64,000 bases of DNA from Phycisphaerales bacterium (GTDB taxonomy: Bacteria > Planctomycetota > Phycisphaerae > Phycisphaerales > UBA1924): positions 1-64,000 of the forward strand of contig JAJDDI010000092.1 of the NCBI GenBank assembly GCA_029260375.1, read 5' to 3'. A program made the translations under genes and the position numbers. Below the pieces are notes generated by a model. That model ran no database searches. It was given only the letters and a program-made list of their open reading frames with translations, and was not told the DNA's origin. This document shows, piece by piece, positions 1 to 8,696 of the stretch (the first letter of the stretch is position 1; each line of letters starts with the position of its first letter).

Positions 1-107
1 GGTACCTTGTGCCCCGTGCCCCGCACCCGTCCTGGGTTCTGTTATTTCTTTCGGTTTATCCCCCCTCACCCGTGGCGGGGTCCGGGGCACGGGTGTGACT
101 CTGCCAC

Positions 108-1115
108 CTACCGGAACAACCCGCGCCGGCGCAGCTCACCCATCAGCAGCGCCTCCAGATCCGAATCCGTCGGCACGAGCACGTGCGACATCGATCGCGC
201 GTTGCACGATCGCTCCAGCAGCGCCTGGTGCTCGTCGAATCGCTGGCGGTACCGCTTCAGAAGCGCCGCGGAAACCGTGACCTCGGTCGCCCGCCCGCTC
301 TCGACGTCCGTCAGCCGCAGGTCCCCGATCAGCCCGCGCTCCCGTGCAAGTGACGGGTCGATCTCGTCGGGCGAGAGCACCTGCAGGCACGTCGTGTCGA
401 ACGCCCCCCCACCCCCAACGCCCCCGGCGTAGTAGTTGAGCGCCTCGACCAGCCCGTCGGGCACGAGGAAGTCCGAGATCACGATCATCACGCCACGCCC
501 CCCCGCGTGGCGCGGCGAGGCGATGCGCCTGGCCGCGTCGAGGAACCGCCCGCTGGCAACGGGCTCGCGCCCGCCCTCGGCGCTGCTCCCGCGATCGGTC
601 GAGGCCCGATCCAGCGCGTCGAGCACGAACCGCCCGAGTCGCTCGACGTTCCGCCGCCCGCGCATCGGCGCCAGCTCCACCACGCCCGGCTCGCTCCCCC
701 ACCCGAACGTCGCGGCCGACACGCGGTTCATGCTCACCAGCCCGATCGACCCGATCGCCGTCGCCAGCCTCGCGCCGAAGAGCAGCTTGGACGGGTCGCC
801 CGCGCGCATCGAGGGCGAGCAGTCCAGCACCACCCGCACCGCCAGGTCCTCCTCCTCGCGGAAGAGCTTGATGAAGAACCGGTCCAGGCGGGCGAAGACG
901 TTCCAGTCGATGTGGCGCAGGTCGTCGCCGGGCACGTAGTCCCGGTAGTCGTCGAACTCGACGGACTGCCCGCGCTTCTTGCTGCGCCGCTCGCCGGGCA
1001 GCTTGCCCGCGAAGATCTTCTGGCTCATCACGTCCAGACGGGACATGCGGCGCAGCAGCTCGGGCCCGAGCAGCTCTTCGATGGTGGTTGGATACGTGCT
1101 CTGGCCCGCGATCAT
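108..1115 (-). CDS. DUF58 domain protein (vWA-like)
   Basis: 335-residue protein of the DUF58 family. These proteins usually accompany a MoxR-type AAA ATPase and are thought to act in assembly of membrane or secreted complexes. The family core is visible: SVEFDDYRDYVPGDDLRHIDWN, in two parts SVEFDDYRDY and VPGDDLRHIDWN, followed by LFREEEDLAVRVVLDCSPSM, a von Willebrand A-like strand with a D-x-S-x-S-type metal site. I chose the ATG at 1113-1115 (MIAGQSTYP) because the longer reading frame runs back into an inverted-repeat element at 1125-1221. No MoxR gene is inside the window; it could lie beyond position 1, downstream on this strand. No signal peptide is seen. The family call is firm and the exact role is unknown. 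Confidence 0.88.
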   Translation of the reverse strand: MIAGQSTYPTTIEELLGPELLRRMSRLDVMSQKIFAGKLPGERRSKKRGQSVEFDDYRDYVPGDDLRHIDWNVFARLDRFFIKLFREEEDLAVRVVLDCSPSMRAGDPSKLLFGARLATAIGSIGLVSMNRVSAATFGWGSEPGVVELAPMRGRRNVERLGRFVLDALDRASTDRGSSAEGGREPVASGRFLDAARRIASPRHAGGRGVMIVISDFLVPDGLVEALNYYAGGVGGGGAFDTTCLQVLSPDEIDPSLARERGLIGDLRLTDVESGRATEVTVSAALLKRYRQRFDEHQALLERSCNARSMSHVLVPTDSDLEALLMGELRRRGLFR

Positions 1116-1124
1116 GCGAAAGAC

Positions 1125-1221
1125 TAGCCCGGAACATGAGTGACGGGCACGCGAGCACGTCAACGGTGAAGAACACGAAGAAATCGGAGCATCAAGAGGC
1201 CCGTCAATGACGTTCCGGGCT
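1125..1221. repeat. Paired inverted palindromic repeat (copy 1)
   Basis: Two inverted copies of a roughly 24-base unit, TAGCCCGGAAC then A/GTNAGTGACGGGC, lie at 1125-1148 and 1199-1221 with about 50 bases between them. The same unit, with perfect arms, recurs at 40096-40244. The spacers share the string GAACACGAAG. This looks like a REP/BIME- or MITE-like element between two co-oriented genes. The arms could fold into one long stem in RNA. Which protein, if any, mobilises it is unknown. Confidence 0.75.
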
Positions 1222-1230
1222 CGTTCTTGC

Positions 1231-1839
1231 CTATCGCACCCGGCGCGGGTTGGGCGCCGCCTTGCCGTCGGCGTACTCCCAGACCACCACCTCGATCCGG
1301 CGCACGCCCCAGGCCAGAGCCTCGCTGTGGGTCGGGAAGAGCAGGTCCAGGCGGGCGCCCTTGATCGCCCCGCCGCAATCGAGCACGGGCACGATTTCGT
1401 CGGAGGCGTACCCGTCGATGGTGAGCATCGAGCCGTAGGGCAGCACGCGGGTGTCCGCGGCGACCAGCTGTCCGGCGTTGGTGCTGACCGAGTGCAGCGT
1501 CGCGGTCTGCCCGTCGGCGAACTCGCCGCACGAGGCGACGTGGGGGGAATAGGCGGTCACCAGCATCTCGATGGTCTTGGCCGGGCGGACCGGGCGACCA
1601 TCGAACCAGCGGGTGTCGGCCGGGTACTGCGGCTGGGCGGGCTCGGCCTGGAGGGCCGAGGTCTGCTCGGGCGTGAAGGCGACGGGAGAAACCCTGACGT
1701 CACGGTTGGATTCGACCGAGGCCAGGATCGGGGCGGAGCCGGCGCTCTTGGCCATGACTGCCGAGAGGACCACGATCGAAGCCCCGGCGATGAAGGCCGA
1801 GACCTCGATCCCGCGGGCGCCCCGACGGGTGTGGAACAT
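1231..1839 (-). CDS. 3D (Asp-Asp-Asp) domain protein
   Basis: 202-residue envelope protein. After a short basic N-terminus there is one hydrophobic segment (about residues 9-27, IEVSAFIAGASIVVLSAVMA), a signal anchor or uncleaved signal. A roughly 60-residue linker is followed by a 3D domain with MLVTAYSP near residue 95, then AADTRVLPYG, VPVLDCGGAIKG and RLDLLFPTHSEA. The three conserved Asp residues of the family are present. 3D domains form a double-psi beta-barrel and are linked to peptidoglycan cleavage (MltA and YocH groups). The ATG at 1837-1839 was chosen because it sits just before the membrane segment; the frame stays open upstream but with shadow-like composition. Substrate and partner are inferred only. 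Confidence 0.82.
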   Translation of the reverse strand: MFHTRRGARGIEVSAFIAGASIVVLSAVMAKSAGSAPILASVESNRDVRVSPVAFTPEQTSALQAEPAQPQYPADTRWFDGRPVRPAKTIEMLVTAYSPHVASCGEFADGQTATLHSVSTNAGQLVAADTRVLPYGSMLTIDGYASDEIVPVLDCGGAIKGARLDLLFPTHSEALAWGVRRIEVVVWEYADGKAAPNPRRVR

Positions 1840-2213
1840 ATCCAGGGTCGAATCTTTGATGAGATTCAAGGCGTCGCTCCGATCTTCGAGTTGCGCGAGA
1901 CTCTGGCCTTCGTCTGACCAGCGCCGAGATCCGCCCTTCCGTGGCGTTTCCCGACCGAGCGCGATGCTCAAAGCCGACCGTACCCCGGGACATCCTTGCC
2001 CCACACCAAGATACAGCCGCAGGCCCGTCTCGGCCCGTTTCCACCCTCGCTGGATCGCGCAACCCCTGCAACCGACAGGTTTTCCCGGACCGCCCGGCGC
2101 AACCCGAACCCGGCGCACGCCTTGCGCCGATCGGGTCCCCACCGGGGTAATCCCGCCCGCTAGGCTCTGGCCCGCGGGCGCCGCCCGCCCCGATCGCCCC
2201 CGAAAGGCCCCCC

Positions 2214-3080
2214 GTGGAACTCGACCTGATCCTGACGACGCTGACGATCGGCCTCGTTGCCGGTCTCGTCGGCGGGCTCGCGGGCATCGGGGGCTCGATC
2301 ATCATGCTCCCGGCCCTGGGCCTATTTGTGGGGTACCGGACGCCCGAGCACACCGAGCACCACCTCTACATGGGCGCCGCGATGACGGTCAACATCGTCG
2401 TCGCCTTCTCCAGTCGGGCCCAGCACCGCAAGGCCGGGGCGATCCGCCCCAAGCTCGTCCGTCCGCTGCTCACCAGCATGGCCCTGGCGATCGTCCTGGG
2501 CGTGCTGCTCTCCAACGTCTTCGAGGGCGACGTCGCGCGCCGAGCGCTCATCGTCTTCCTCTTCGCGTTCTGCGCCTACACGCTGGTCACCACGATCCGG
2601 CGCACGCCTGATACCGAAGAATCCGACCAACGCGGCGGCGCCCCGCTCCTGCTCGCCATCGGCGGCTTCACCGGGCTGCTCGCGGGCTTCCTGGGCATCG
2701 GCGGGGGGCTGGTCATGGTCCCCCTGCTCCAGTTCCTGGCCCGCGTCCCGCTGCGCCTGTGCATCGCCACCAGCGCCGCGGTCATGTGGCTCACCGCCCT
2801 CATCGGAGCTGTCGCCAAGCTCGCCACCCTCTCCCAGCACACCATCGGTGGCGAGCCCCTGCACCTGGGCGACGCCCTGGCGCTCGCTCTGCCCATGGGA
2901 ATCGGCGCCCTCGTCGGCGCCGCCATCGGGGCCACCATCACCCACAAGATCCGCCTGCCGCTCCTCCGCCTGGCGATCGCCACCGTCCTGGCCGGCGCGG
3001 GCGCCCGAATGGCAGGGTTCGGCGCCAGTTCCCCGCCCGAGGCAGTCCCGGACGCCTCCGAGGCCCCGCAGACGCCCTGA
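2214..3080 (+). CDS. TauE/SafE-family anion exporter
   Basis: 288-residue polytopic membrane protein with about eight helices. It shows the two-fold family pattern: a glycine-rich motif AGLVGGLAGIGGSIIMLP in the first half and a matching AGFLGIGGGLVMVPLLQF in the second. Members export sulfite, sulfoacetate or related organic anions; the substrate cannot be read from sequence. The start is a GTG at 2214 preceded by GAAAGG about 8 bases upstream, and it places the first helix at residues 5-24. It is transcribed divergently from the 3D-domain gene. The C-terminus is a short Pro/Ser-rich tail. Confidence 0.85.
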   Translation: MELDLILTTLTIGLVAGLVGGLAGIGGSIIMLPALGLFVGYRTPEHTEHHLYMGAAMTVNIVVAFSSRAQHRKAGAIRPKLVRPLLTSMALAIVLGVLLSNVFEGDVARRALIVFLFAFCAYTLVTTIRRTPDTEESDQRGGAPLLLAIGGFTGLLAGFLGIGGGLVMVPLLQFLARVPLRLCIATSAAVMWLTALIGAVAKLATLSQHTIGGEPLHLGDALALALPMGIGALVGAAIGATITHKIRLPLLRLAIATVLAGAGARMAGFGASSPPEAVPDASEAPQTP

Positions 3081-3206
3081 TCCCGTCAGTTCCCACCCCG
3101 AACCCGCGGCCCGTGCGTTGCATATTGAGATGAGAGATCCGCCCCCGCTTTCCGAACAAGAATCCGTGGGCGCGCTCTGACCGAACGATCGCCACAGGAG
3201 ACCCCG

Positions 3207-4073
3207 ATGAAGCCACGCGGCCTGCACGCCTTGTTCAACGACGCCAAGACCGCCGTCCTGCTCGGCGCCCTCACCGGACTCTTCGTCCTCGTGGGCGGCG
3301 CCATCGGGCCCGGCTGGGTCCTGCCCATGTTCATCATCGGCGCGATCATGAACGTCGGCGCCTGGTTCTTCAGCCACAAGCTCGCCATCGCCTCAATGCG
3401 CGCCCGCGAGCTGACCCCCGAGACCGGGGGCGATCTCTACCGCATGATCGACCGCCTGCGCCAGAACGCGGGCCTGCCCATGCCCAGGGTCTACCTCGCC
3501 CCCCAGCAGGCGCCCAACGCCTTCGCGACCGGGCGCAGCCCGCGCAAGGCCGCGGTCTGCTTCACCCAGGGCGCAATCGACCTGCTCGACCCGGAAGAGC
3601 TCGAGGGCGTCGCCGCCCACGAGCTGGCGCACATCAAGAACCACGACACGCTCATCTCGACCGTCGCCGCGACGGTCTCGGGCGTGCTCGCGATGCTCGC
3701 GCAGTACGGCCTTTTCCTCGGCCTCGGGCGGCGCGAGGGGGGCAACCCGCTCGTGATGATCGCGGTGGTCATCATCGCCGCCGTCGGCGCGGCGGTCATC
3801 AAGGCCATGATCTCCCGCTCGCGTGAGTTCGAGGCCGACGCCGACGGCGCCGCGATCGCCGGCTCGCCCGACGGGCTCATGAGCGCCCTGGGCAAGCTCG
3901 ACGCGATGTCACGGCGCGTGCCCATGCGCCAGCCCAACCCCGCGATGAACAACCTGTTCATCATCGAGCCGCTGGCCGCGCACTCTCGCTCGGGCTCGGT
4001 GCTCACAAAGATGTTCGCGACGCACCCGCCGACGGAGAAACGCCTGGCGGCGCTCGCTCGCTTCCGCAGTTAG
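3207..4073 (+). CDS. htpX: Zinc metalloprotease HtpX
   Basis: 288-residue inner-membrane M48 protease that degrades misfolded membrane proteins. Two N-terminal helices (about 17-35 and 37-56) precede the catalytic region. The zinc motif HELAH is at residues 138-142, and the third ligand lies in SREFEADADG around residue 209. Two further hydrophobic stretches (about 157-175 and 181-200) separate them, as in E. coli HtpX. The length matches the family (about 285-295). The start ATG has AGGAG about 6 bases upstream. Near the C-terminus the family motif FATHPPTEKRLAAL is intact. Confidence 0.95.
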   Translation: MKPRGLHALFNDAKTAVLLGALTGLFVLVGGAIGPGWVLPMFIIGAIMNVGAWFFSHKLAIASMRARELTPETGGDLYRMIDRLRQNAGLPMPRVYLAPQQAPNAFATGRSPRKAAVCFTQGAIDLLDPEELEGVAAHELAHIKNHDTLISTVAATVSGVLAMLAQYGLFLGLGRREGGNPLVMIAVVIIAAVGAAVIKAMISRSREFEADADGAAIAGSPDGLMSALGKLDAMSRRVPMRQPNPAMNNLFIIEPLAAHSRSGSVLTKMFATHPPTEKRLAALARFRS

Positions 4074-4131
4074 AATCCGGCACCGGTATCGTCACCGCGA
4101 ACACTCCAGACCAACTCGCCCGGAGCGAGAG

Positions 4132-4725
4132 ATGTTGAACAATGAAATCAAGGATGGTCTCAACATCGCATTCAATGAAGCGACGCTTCTTGGCGCCGAA
4201 GTTTCTGAGTCGCGGCAGGTTGCCGCTGTTACGCTTTCACTACTGTCGTTGCCTGCGGATGGAGGCCCTGCCCCCGAGGACTCTCGCGTCTCTGTCATCT
4301 TGAGTGGGGTGTCGCGGCTCGCGGTCTCACTACGAGGAGGGGCATGGAATGACGAATCCGCTCCAGTAGAGCCAGTAACCCTCGATTCCTTCTTCGATGA
4401 TGTTCGATCGTTTCAGGGTCAACCGATTTATGGCTGGGAGTTTTTCGATCAAGATGCAGACTTTCAACGGTGGGCTGATCGTCTAAGCCTCGATGTCACC
4501 CTCATTGAGAACGAAGCGCACAGTTCGATCTCTCTGTTTCAAGAGGGTATCGATCGCCACCTGGACATCCGGATTTGGTTCGATGAACTTCGTATCACTG
4601 ATCCCAGCGGACAGTCGCTTGAGTTCGCCGAGGTCATTGCAGGCGCGAGACGCTGGTGGGATGCGATGTACAAGAGTGATCCTCGCACTCATGGGACCGG
4701 AATAGTCCCGGCAGGAGATGACTAG
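4132..4725 (+). CDS. Hypothetical protein, low-GC orphan
   Basis: 197 residues, not recognised. The frame is intact, with GGAG 6 bases before the ATG. Base composition is visibly lower in GC and codon choice is more even than in all neighbours, which suggests recent acquisition. The protein is acidic and soluble, with no signal peptide or membrane segment. The middle (residues about 80-140: DSFFDDVRSFQGQPIYGWEFF, written without its last residues) is rich in aromatic and acidic residues, and the C-terminus has an ARRWWDAMYKSDPR stretch. Immunity-type or phage accessory proteins often look like this, but nothing here proves it. It sits alone between htpX and the convergent plsC. Confidence 0.6.
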   Translation: MLNNEIKDGLNIAFNEATLLGAEVSESRQVAAVTLSLLSLPADGGPAPEDSRVSVILSGVSRLAVSLRGGAWNDESAPVEPVTLDSFFDDVRSFQGQPIYGWEFFDQDADFQRWADRLSLDVTLIENEAHSSISLFQEGIDRHLDIRIWFDELRITDPSGQSLEFAEVIAGARRWWDAMYKSDPRTHGTGIVPAGDD

Positions 4726-4814
4726 AGCCGATAAAGTACGAGAAGCTTCAGCTACTCAAACGGTGCACGAGGTACGAAGTCGTTCAACTCGTCCAAAGCC
4801 CCGGCGTTCGCCAA

Positions 4815-5492
4815 CTACATCAGTTCACGGCAGTTGCACCGCAACCGGTCTACTTCCATATGCAAACGCTCCAACGCCGCGTCCGGCCCATCGCGCATCA
4901 GTTCGTCGTGCGGAATCGGCTCGCCGATGGCGACGCTCACCCGCTGCCCGAACACGCTCGGCGCCCTCGCCCCCCGGGGCCACGCGTCGTACGCCCCCTC
5001 CACCGCCACGGGCAGCACCGGGCACCTGGACCGCTTGATGATCACCGCGGCGCCGCGTTTGAACTCGCCCACCGACCCGTCGTGCGTGCGCGAGCCCTCG
5101 GGGAAGATGATCACCGCCCGCCCGCGCTCCAGGCGCGCCAGGGTCTCCTTGATCGCCCGCGTATCGCCCCCGCCGTCCTCGCGCACGGGGAACGCGTGCA
5201 GCCAGCGGATCAGCGTCCCGAAGCCGGGGATCCTGAACAGCCCCTCACGCGCGACCGAGTCGGTGTGCCTCGGCCCGACCGCCACGCCCACGGCGCCCGA
5301 GTCCAGGTAGCTCTGGTGGTTGGCCACGATCAGCAGCGCCCCCGAGAACGGAACCCGGTTGCGACCGTAGATCCGGTACCGCCAGAACACGAGCAGCAGG
5401 ATCGCCCAGAACGTCCGCCAGAACTCGAAGTTGAGCATCCGGATCAGGGAGGTGCCGGGGTGTCGTTCTCGGTACCGACGAAGCGGGTTCAT
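4815..5492 (-). CDS. plsC: 1-acyl-sn-glycerol-3-phosphate acyltransferase
   Basis: 225-residue membrane-associated acyltransferase that makes phosphatidic acid from lysophosphatidic acid. The catalytic NHxxxxD motif is NHQSYLD (about residue 58), and motif III is FPEGSRTHDG (about residue 133). One hydrophobic segment near residues 27-40 probably anchors it. It follows cmk with a 7-base gap on the same strand, so the two are very likely cotranscribed, a pairing seen in other bacteria. Length and motifs fit the family. Confidence 0.9.
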   Translation of the reverse strand: MNPLRRYRERHPGTSLIRMLNFEFWRTFWAILLLVFWRYRIYGRNRVPFSGALLIVANHQSYLDSGAVGVAVGPRHTDSVAREGLFRIPGFGTLIRWLHAFPVREDGGGDTRAIKETLARLERGRAVIIFPEGSRTHDGSVGEFKRGAAVIIKRSRCPVLPVAVEGAYDAWPRGARAPSVFGQRVSVAIGEPIPHDELMRDGPDAALERLHMEVDRLRCNCRELM

Positions 5493-5499
5493 GCGCGGA

Positions 5500-6204
5500 T
5501 CACCCGTCCGAATCGATCAGGGCCGAGACGCGCTCGCGCACGACGCGTTCCATCTCGTCGATCACGCCCTCGACCGACAGAGCCGACGTGTCGAGCCGGA
5601 CCGCGTCGTCCGGGCAGATCAGCGGGCCGTCCGACCGCGTCGAGTCGATCTCGTCGCGCCGGCGGATGCGCTCGAGCATCGCCGCCTCGTCCACGTCCAG
5701 CCCGTCGAGGCGGAGCTGGTCCGCCCGGCGCCGGGCGCGGACTTCCGGGTCCGCGTCGAGGTAGAACTTCACCGCCGCGCCCGGGAAGACGACCGAGCCC
5801 TGATCGCGTCCCTCGCTGACCAGGCGCGGGTGCTGGGCCGCGATGATCTGCTGCTTGCGGACCATGTGCGACCGCAGCTCGCCGATGGCGGCGACGTCCG
5901 AGACGATCGCCGTCACGTCCTCGCTGCGGATCCGGTGGTCGATGGGCGCGTTCCACGCGAGGATCGTGGGCGGGTCGGCGGTCCAGTCGAAGTGCAGGTC
6001 GGCGCCGATGACCTTCGAGACCAGTTCGCCCGGCTCGTCGAGCGGGATCTCGTAATCGATCATAATCGCGGTCGCGGCCCGGTACATCGCGCCCGTGTCC
6101 AGGAAATCCAGCCCCAGGCGCATCGCCAGCGTGCGCGCCACCGTGGACTTGCCCGTGCCCGCGGGCCCGTCGATCGTGATGATGATCGGAACATTCGGCG
6201 GCAC
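5500..6204 (-). CDS. cmk: Cytidylate kinase
   Basis: 234-residue (d)CMP kinase that phosphorylates CMP and dCMP with ATP. The P-loop is GPAGTGKST near the N-terminus, followed by the conserved LDTGAMYRA and later VSEGRDQGSVVFP and a RRRADQLR segment typical of Cmk. I chose the GTG at 6202-6204 because AAGGAG lies 11 bases upstream and the protein then begins just before the first beta-strand, giving the usual family length. The frame is open 35 codons further upstream to an ATG at 6309, but that extension looks non-coding. Probable operon with plsC. Confidence 0.93.
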   Translation of the reverse strand: MPPNVPIIITIDGPAGTGKSTVARTLAMRLGLDFLDTGAMYRAATAIMIDYEIPLDEPGELVSKVIGADLHFDWTADPPTILAWNAPIDHRIRSEDVTAIVSDVAAIGELRSHMVRKQQIIAAQHPRLVSEGRDQGSVVFPGAAVKFYLDADPEVRARRRADQLRLDGLDVDEAAMLERIRRRDEIDSTRSDGPLICPDDAVRLDTSALSVEGVIDEMERVVRERVSALIDSDG

Positions 6205-6356
6205 GATCGGGTCAGCTCCTTGGACCCCTCGACTCTCGACCCCGGCTGTCTCGACACGCACAACCCGCGTTGCGCCGCCGTCCAGGGTTGATGCTGATTC
6301 GCCCGCCATCCATCGGCCTCACACCCGGTCGCCCATCATTGACGTCCTACCCGTGA

Positions 6357-7400
6357 TCATCCCGAGAGCGATTCGAACACAGCCTCGAGCGCCTCGCGGC
6401 TCATGATCGATCCCAGTGTACCATCTCCCGAGCCGCGGTAGTCGATCGAAATCGTCTGGTCGTACCCCACCGACACGATCGCCTCGACCAGCGGGTGCAG
6501 GTCGTAGGTCGTATGAATCGGCGCCGGCTCCTCGTCCTTGAGCATCGCCTCGAGATCCGCCAGCAGATCCTCCGGGATCCCCTCGAACCCCTCGTCCTCG
6601 TCGCCCGCACCGTCATCCTCCGCGCCCGATCCCGCGTCGTCCGGACCCTTGGCCTCTTGCTCGCGGGCCTCGGGATCCGACCCGTCGTCCCCCGGCTTGT
6701 GGGCATTCTTCGCCGTCTTCTTCTTAGCGGGCTTCTTGGCCGGGGCCTCGTCGGCTTCTTCATCGGGCTGGACGAGTTCGACCGTCGAGGCCAGCAGCGC
6801 CGAGGCGTACGGCGTCAGGCGGCGCAGGTACCCCGCCGGGTCGTCCGACTCCGCAGCCGACTGGAAGTCGGGCAGCGTCCCGATCCGGAACCCGCCGACC
6901 TTCTTCACCAGCTCGATCGTGCGGTCGGGCGACTCGGTCAGCCCCTTGCTCGGACGGATCAGCACGTTGATCTCCATCCGCTCGGCAACCTCGACCACGG
7001 GCTTGAGTCGCTCGCACGCCCGCTCGAGCGAGGCCTCGTCGTCCTTGCCACGGATCGAGAAGCCCGCCGACGAGCAGCCCAGCAGGCGGGCCGCCTCCAG
7101 CACGCGTCGCATCCGGTCGACGCTCTGGTCACCCTTGGCGTCGGCCAACTCCGCGATGGGCAGCGGGTCGGGCTCGATGAGCACCAGCGAGGCGCACCCC
7201 GCCTTGTCCCCCGCCTCGCGCAGCCCGACGAGGCGGTCACGCGTGGCGCCGGCGAGCAGGTCGGTCGTGAGCGTCAGCCCGTGCAGGCCAAGCTCGTCAC
7301 GGGTGTAGCGTGGGATGTCGAGCAGATCGAGCTTCGGCGCCCCCGAGCCCCGTTTCTTGAGCAGGGAGCGGATCGAACTGATCGAGAGGGTCATCAGCAT
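6357..7400 (-). CDS. Xylose isomerase-like TIM-barrel protein with acidic insert
   Basis: 347 residues. The N-terminal part (about 1-215) has the strand-helix rhythm and motifs of sugar-phosphate isomerase/endonuclease IV-like TIM barrels (LGLHGLTLTTD; VLIEPDPLP; INVLIRPSKGL; RIGTLPDFQ). A low-complexity segment of about 75 residues, rich in Lys, Ala, Glu and Asp (ADEAPAKKPAKKKTAKNAHK, then many acidic residues), follows before the last barrel piece (TTYDLHPLVEAIVSVGYDQ ... ISIDYRGSGDG). The metal-binding residues of endonuclease IV are not clearly present. Either of two ATG codons (7400 or 7394) may be the start; no ribosome site decides between them. Function is unknown. Confidence 0.72.
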   Translation of the reverse strand: MLMTLSISSIRSLLKKRGSGAPKLDLLDIPRYTRDELGLHGLTLTTDLLAGATRDRLVGLREAGDKAGCASLVLIEPDPLPIAELADAKGDQSVDRMRRVLEAARLLGCSSAGFSIRGKDDEASLERACERLKPVVEVAERMEINVLIRPSKGLTESPDRTIELVKKVGGFRIGTLPDFQSAAESDDPAGYLRRLTPYASALLASTVELVQPDEEADEAPAKKPAKKKTAKNAHKPGDDGSDPEAREQEAKGPDDAGSGAEDDGAGDEDEGFEGIPEDLLADLEAMLKDEEPAPIHTTYDLHPLVEAIVSVGYDQTISIDYRGSGDGTLGSIMSREALEAVFESLSG

Positions 7401-7548
7401 GGGTCGCAGACTGTACCCGCCCGGACCCGGACACGGCACGACCGGGACCCGGATTCTCCTCGCCCCCCCGCCCTTGCCGCGGCGGCCGCCCCCGATACCA
7501 TCCCGGACCCCGGGGGCCACCGCCCGCCCGGGACGAGGAGACCCCCGC

Positions 7549-7929
7549 ATGGAAACGCCGACCGACCGCGTCTACTCCGAGAGCCACGAGTGGCACAAGC
7601 TCGAGGGCGACACCCTCACGCTGGGCCTGACCCAGTTCGCCGTGGACCAGCTCACGGACGTGACGTACGTCGAGATGCAGCCTTCGGGCACGGGATTCGA
7701 CGCCGGCGAGAGCGTGGGCGAGGTCGAGAGCGTCAAGACCACCAGCGACGTCTACTGCGCCTGCGCGGGCGAGATCATCGGGTCCAACCCCGCCCTCGAG
7801 GACAACCCGGGCCTGCTCAACGAGGACCCCTTCGGCCAGGGCTGGCTCGTCAAGATCAGGGTCACCGACAAGTCGGGCCTGGACTCGTGCATGGACGCCG
7901 ACGCGTACTCCGCCCAACTCGCCGGCTGA
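7549..7929 (+). CDS. gcvH: Glycine cleavage system H protein
   Basis: 126-residue lipoyl carrier that shuttles the aminomethyl group between the P, T and L proteins of glycine cleavage. The lipoylation site is K63 in ESVKTTSDVY. The fold signature is complete: YSESHEWHKLEG at the start, GLTQFAVDQLTDVTYVEMQ, and the C-terminal NEDPFGQGWLVKIR. GAGGAG 8 bases upstream fixes the ATG at 7549. No gcvT or gcvP lies nearby. The next gene, an ABC ATPase, starts 32 bases downstream, so cotranscription is possible but not obviously functional. Confidence 0.96.
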   Translation: METPTDRVYSESHEWHKLEGDTLTLGLTQFAVDQLTDVTYVEMQPSGTGFDAGESVGEVESVKTTSDVYCACAGEIIGSNPALEDNPGLLNEDPFGQGWLVKIRVTDKSGLDSCMDADAYSAQLAG

Positions 7930-7961
7930 AACCCGGCGCGCCCGCCGGGGAATGATCCCCA

Positions 7962-8696
7962 ATGATCGACTGCGCCGATGTCCGCAAGTGCTACCGCCTG
8001 GGTGACCGACGCGTCGAGGCGCTGCGCGGCGTGGATCTCTCGATCACAGAGCCCGGCTTCTACGCCATCATGGGCCAGTCGGGCTCGGGCAAGAGCACCC
8101 TGCTGCACCTGCTCGCCTCGCTCGACCGACCCGACAGCGGGACCATCCGCGTCTCCGGGCGCGACGTACACGCCCTCGACGAGCGGGCCGCGACGGCGTA
8201 CCGGCGCACCGACATCGGCATCGTCTTCCAGGCCTTCAACCTCATCCCCACCATGACCGCGTGGGAGAACGTCGCGCTGCCGGGCCTGCTCGCCGGCCAG
8301 AACCCCGCGACCCTCCGCGACCAGTCCGCCGATCTGCTCGATCGCCTGGGCCTCAAGGACCGCATGGACCACCGCCCCGAGGCGATGTCCGGCGGCGAGC
8401 AGCAGCGCGTCGCCATCGCCCGGGCGCTGCTGCAGGCGCCCCCGGTGCTCTTCGCCGACGAGCCCACGGGCAACCTTGACTCCGAGTCGAGCGCACGCTT
8501 ATGGGCGCTGCTTGGCGAGTTGGCGGGCGAGCGGGAGATGACCATCGTCATGGTCACGCACGAGCCCGTCGCCGCGGCGCACTGCAGGAAGGTCTTCGTG
8601 CTTCAGGACGGACAGGTCCGCGGGACTATTGATACGGAGGATCTCGATGCGAGCGGCGTGGCGACTCGCTACCAGCAGCTTGTCGGCGCGGCCTAG
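7962..8696 (+). CDS. ABC transporter ATPase (LolD/MacB type)
   Basis: 244-residue ATPase of the lipoprotein-release/macrolide-exporter class. Walker A is GQSGSGKST (about residue 36), the signature is MSGGEQQRVAIARALL, and Walker B is VLFADEPTGNLDS, the last being typical of LolD/MacB/FtsE. The H-loop is in VTHEPVAAAH. Its 3' end overlaps the start of the permease gene by 50 bases, which supports translational coupling and a single complex. Substrate is unknown; lipoprotein or peptide/drug export is the family expectation. Confidence 0.93.
   Translation: MIDCADVRKCYRLGDRRVEALRGVDLSITEPGFYAIMGQSGSGKSTLLHLLASLDRPDSGTIRVSGRDVHALDERAATAYRRTDIGIVFQAFNLIPTMTAWENVALPGLLAGQNPATLRDQSADLLDRLGLKDRMDHRPEAMSGGEQQRVAIARALLQAPPVLFADEPTGNLDSESSARLWALLGELAGEREMTIVMVTHEPVAAAHCRKVFVLQDGQVRGTIDTEDLDASGVATRYQQLVGAA

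Noticed and set aside
67-94. A short inverted repeat CACCCGTG...CACGGGTG near the left end
   Set aside because: Only 8 paired bases and no U-tract; too weak to call a terminator or a repeat family from a single copy.
6495-7955. A long plus-strand frame over the TIM-barrel and gcvH genes
   Set aside because: Antisense or off-frame; gcvH and the barrel protein explain the region fully.
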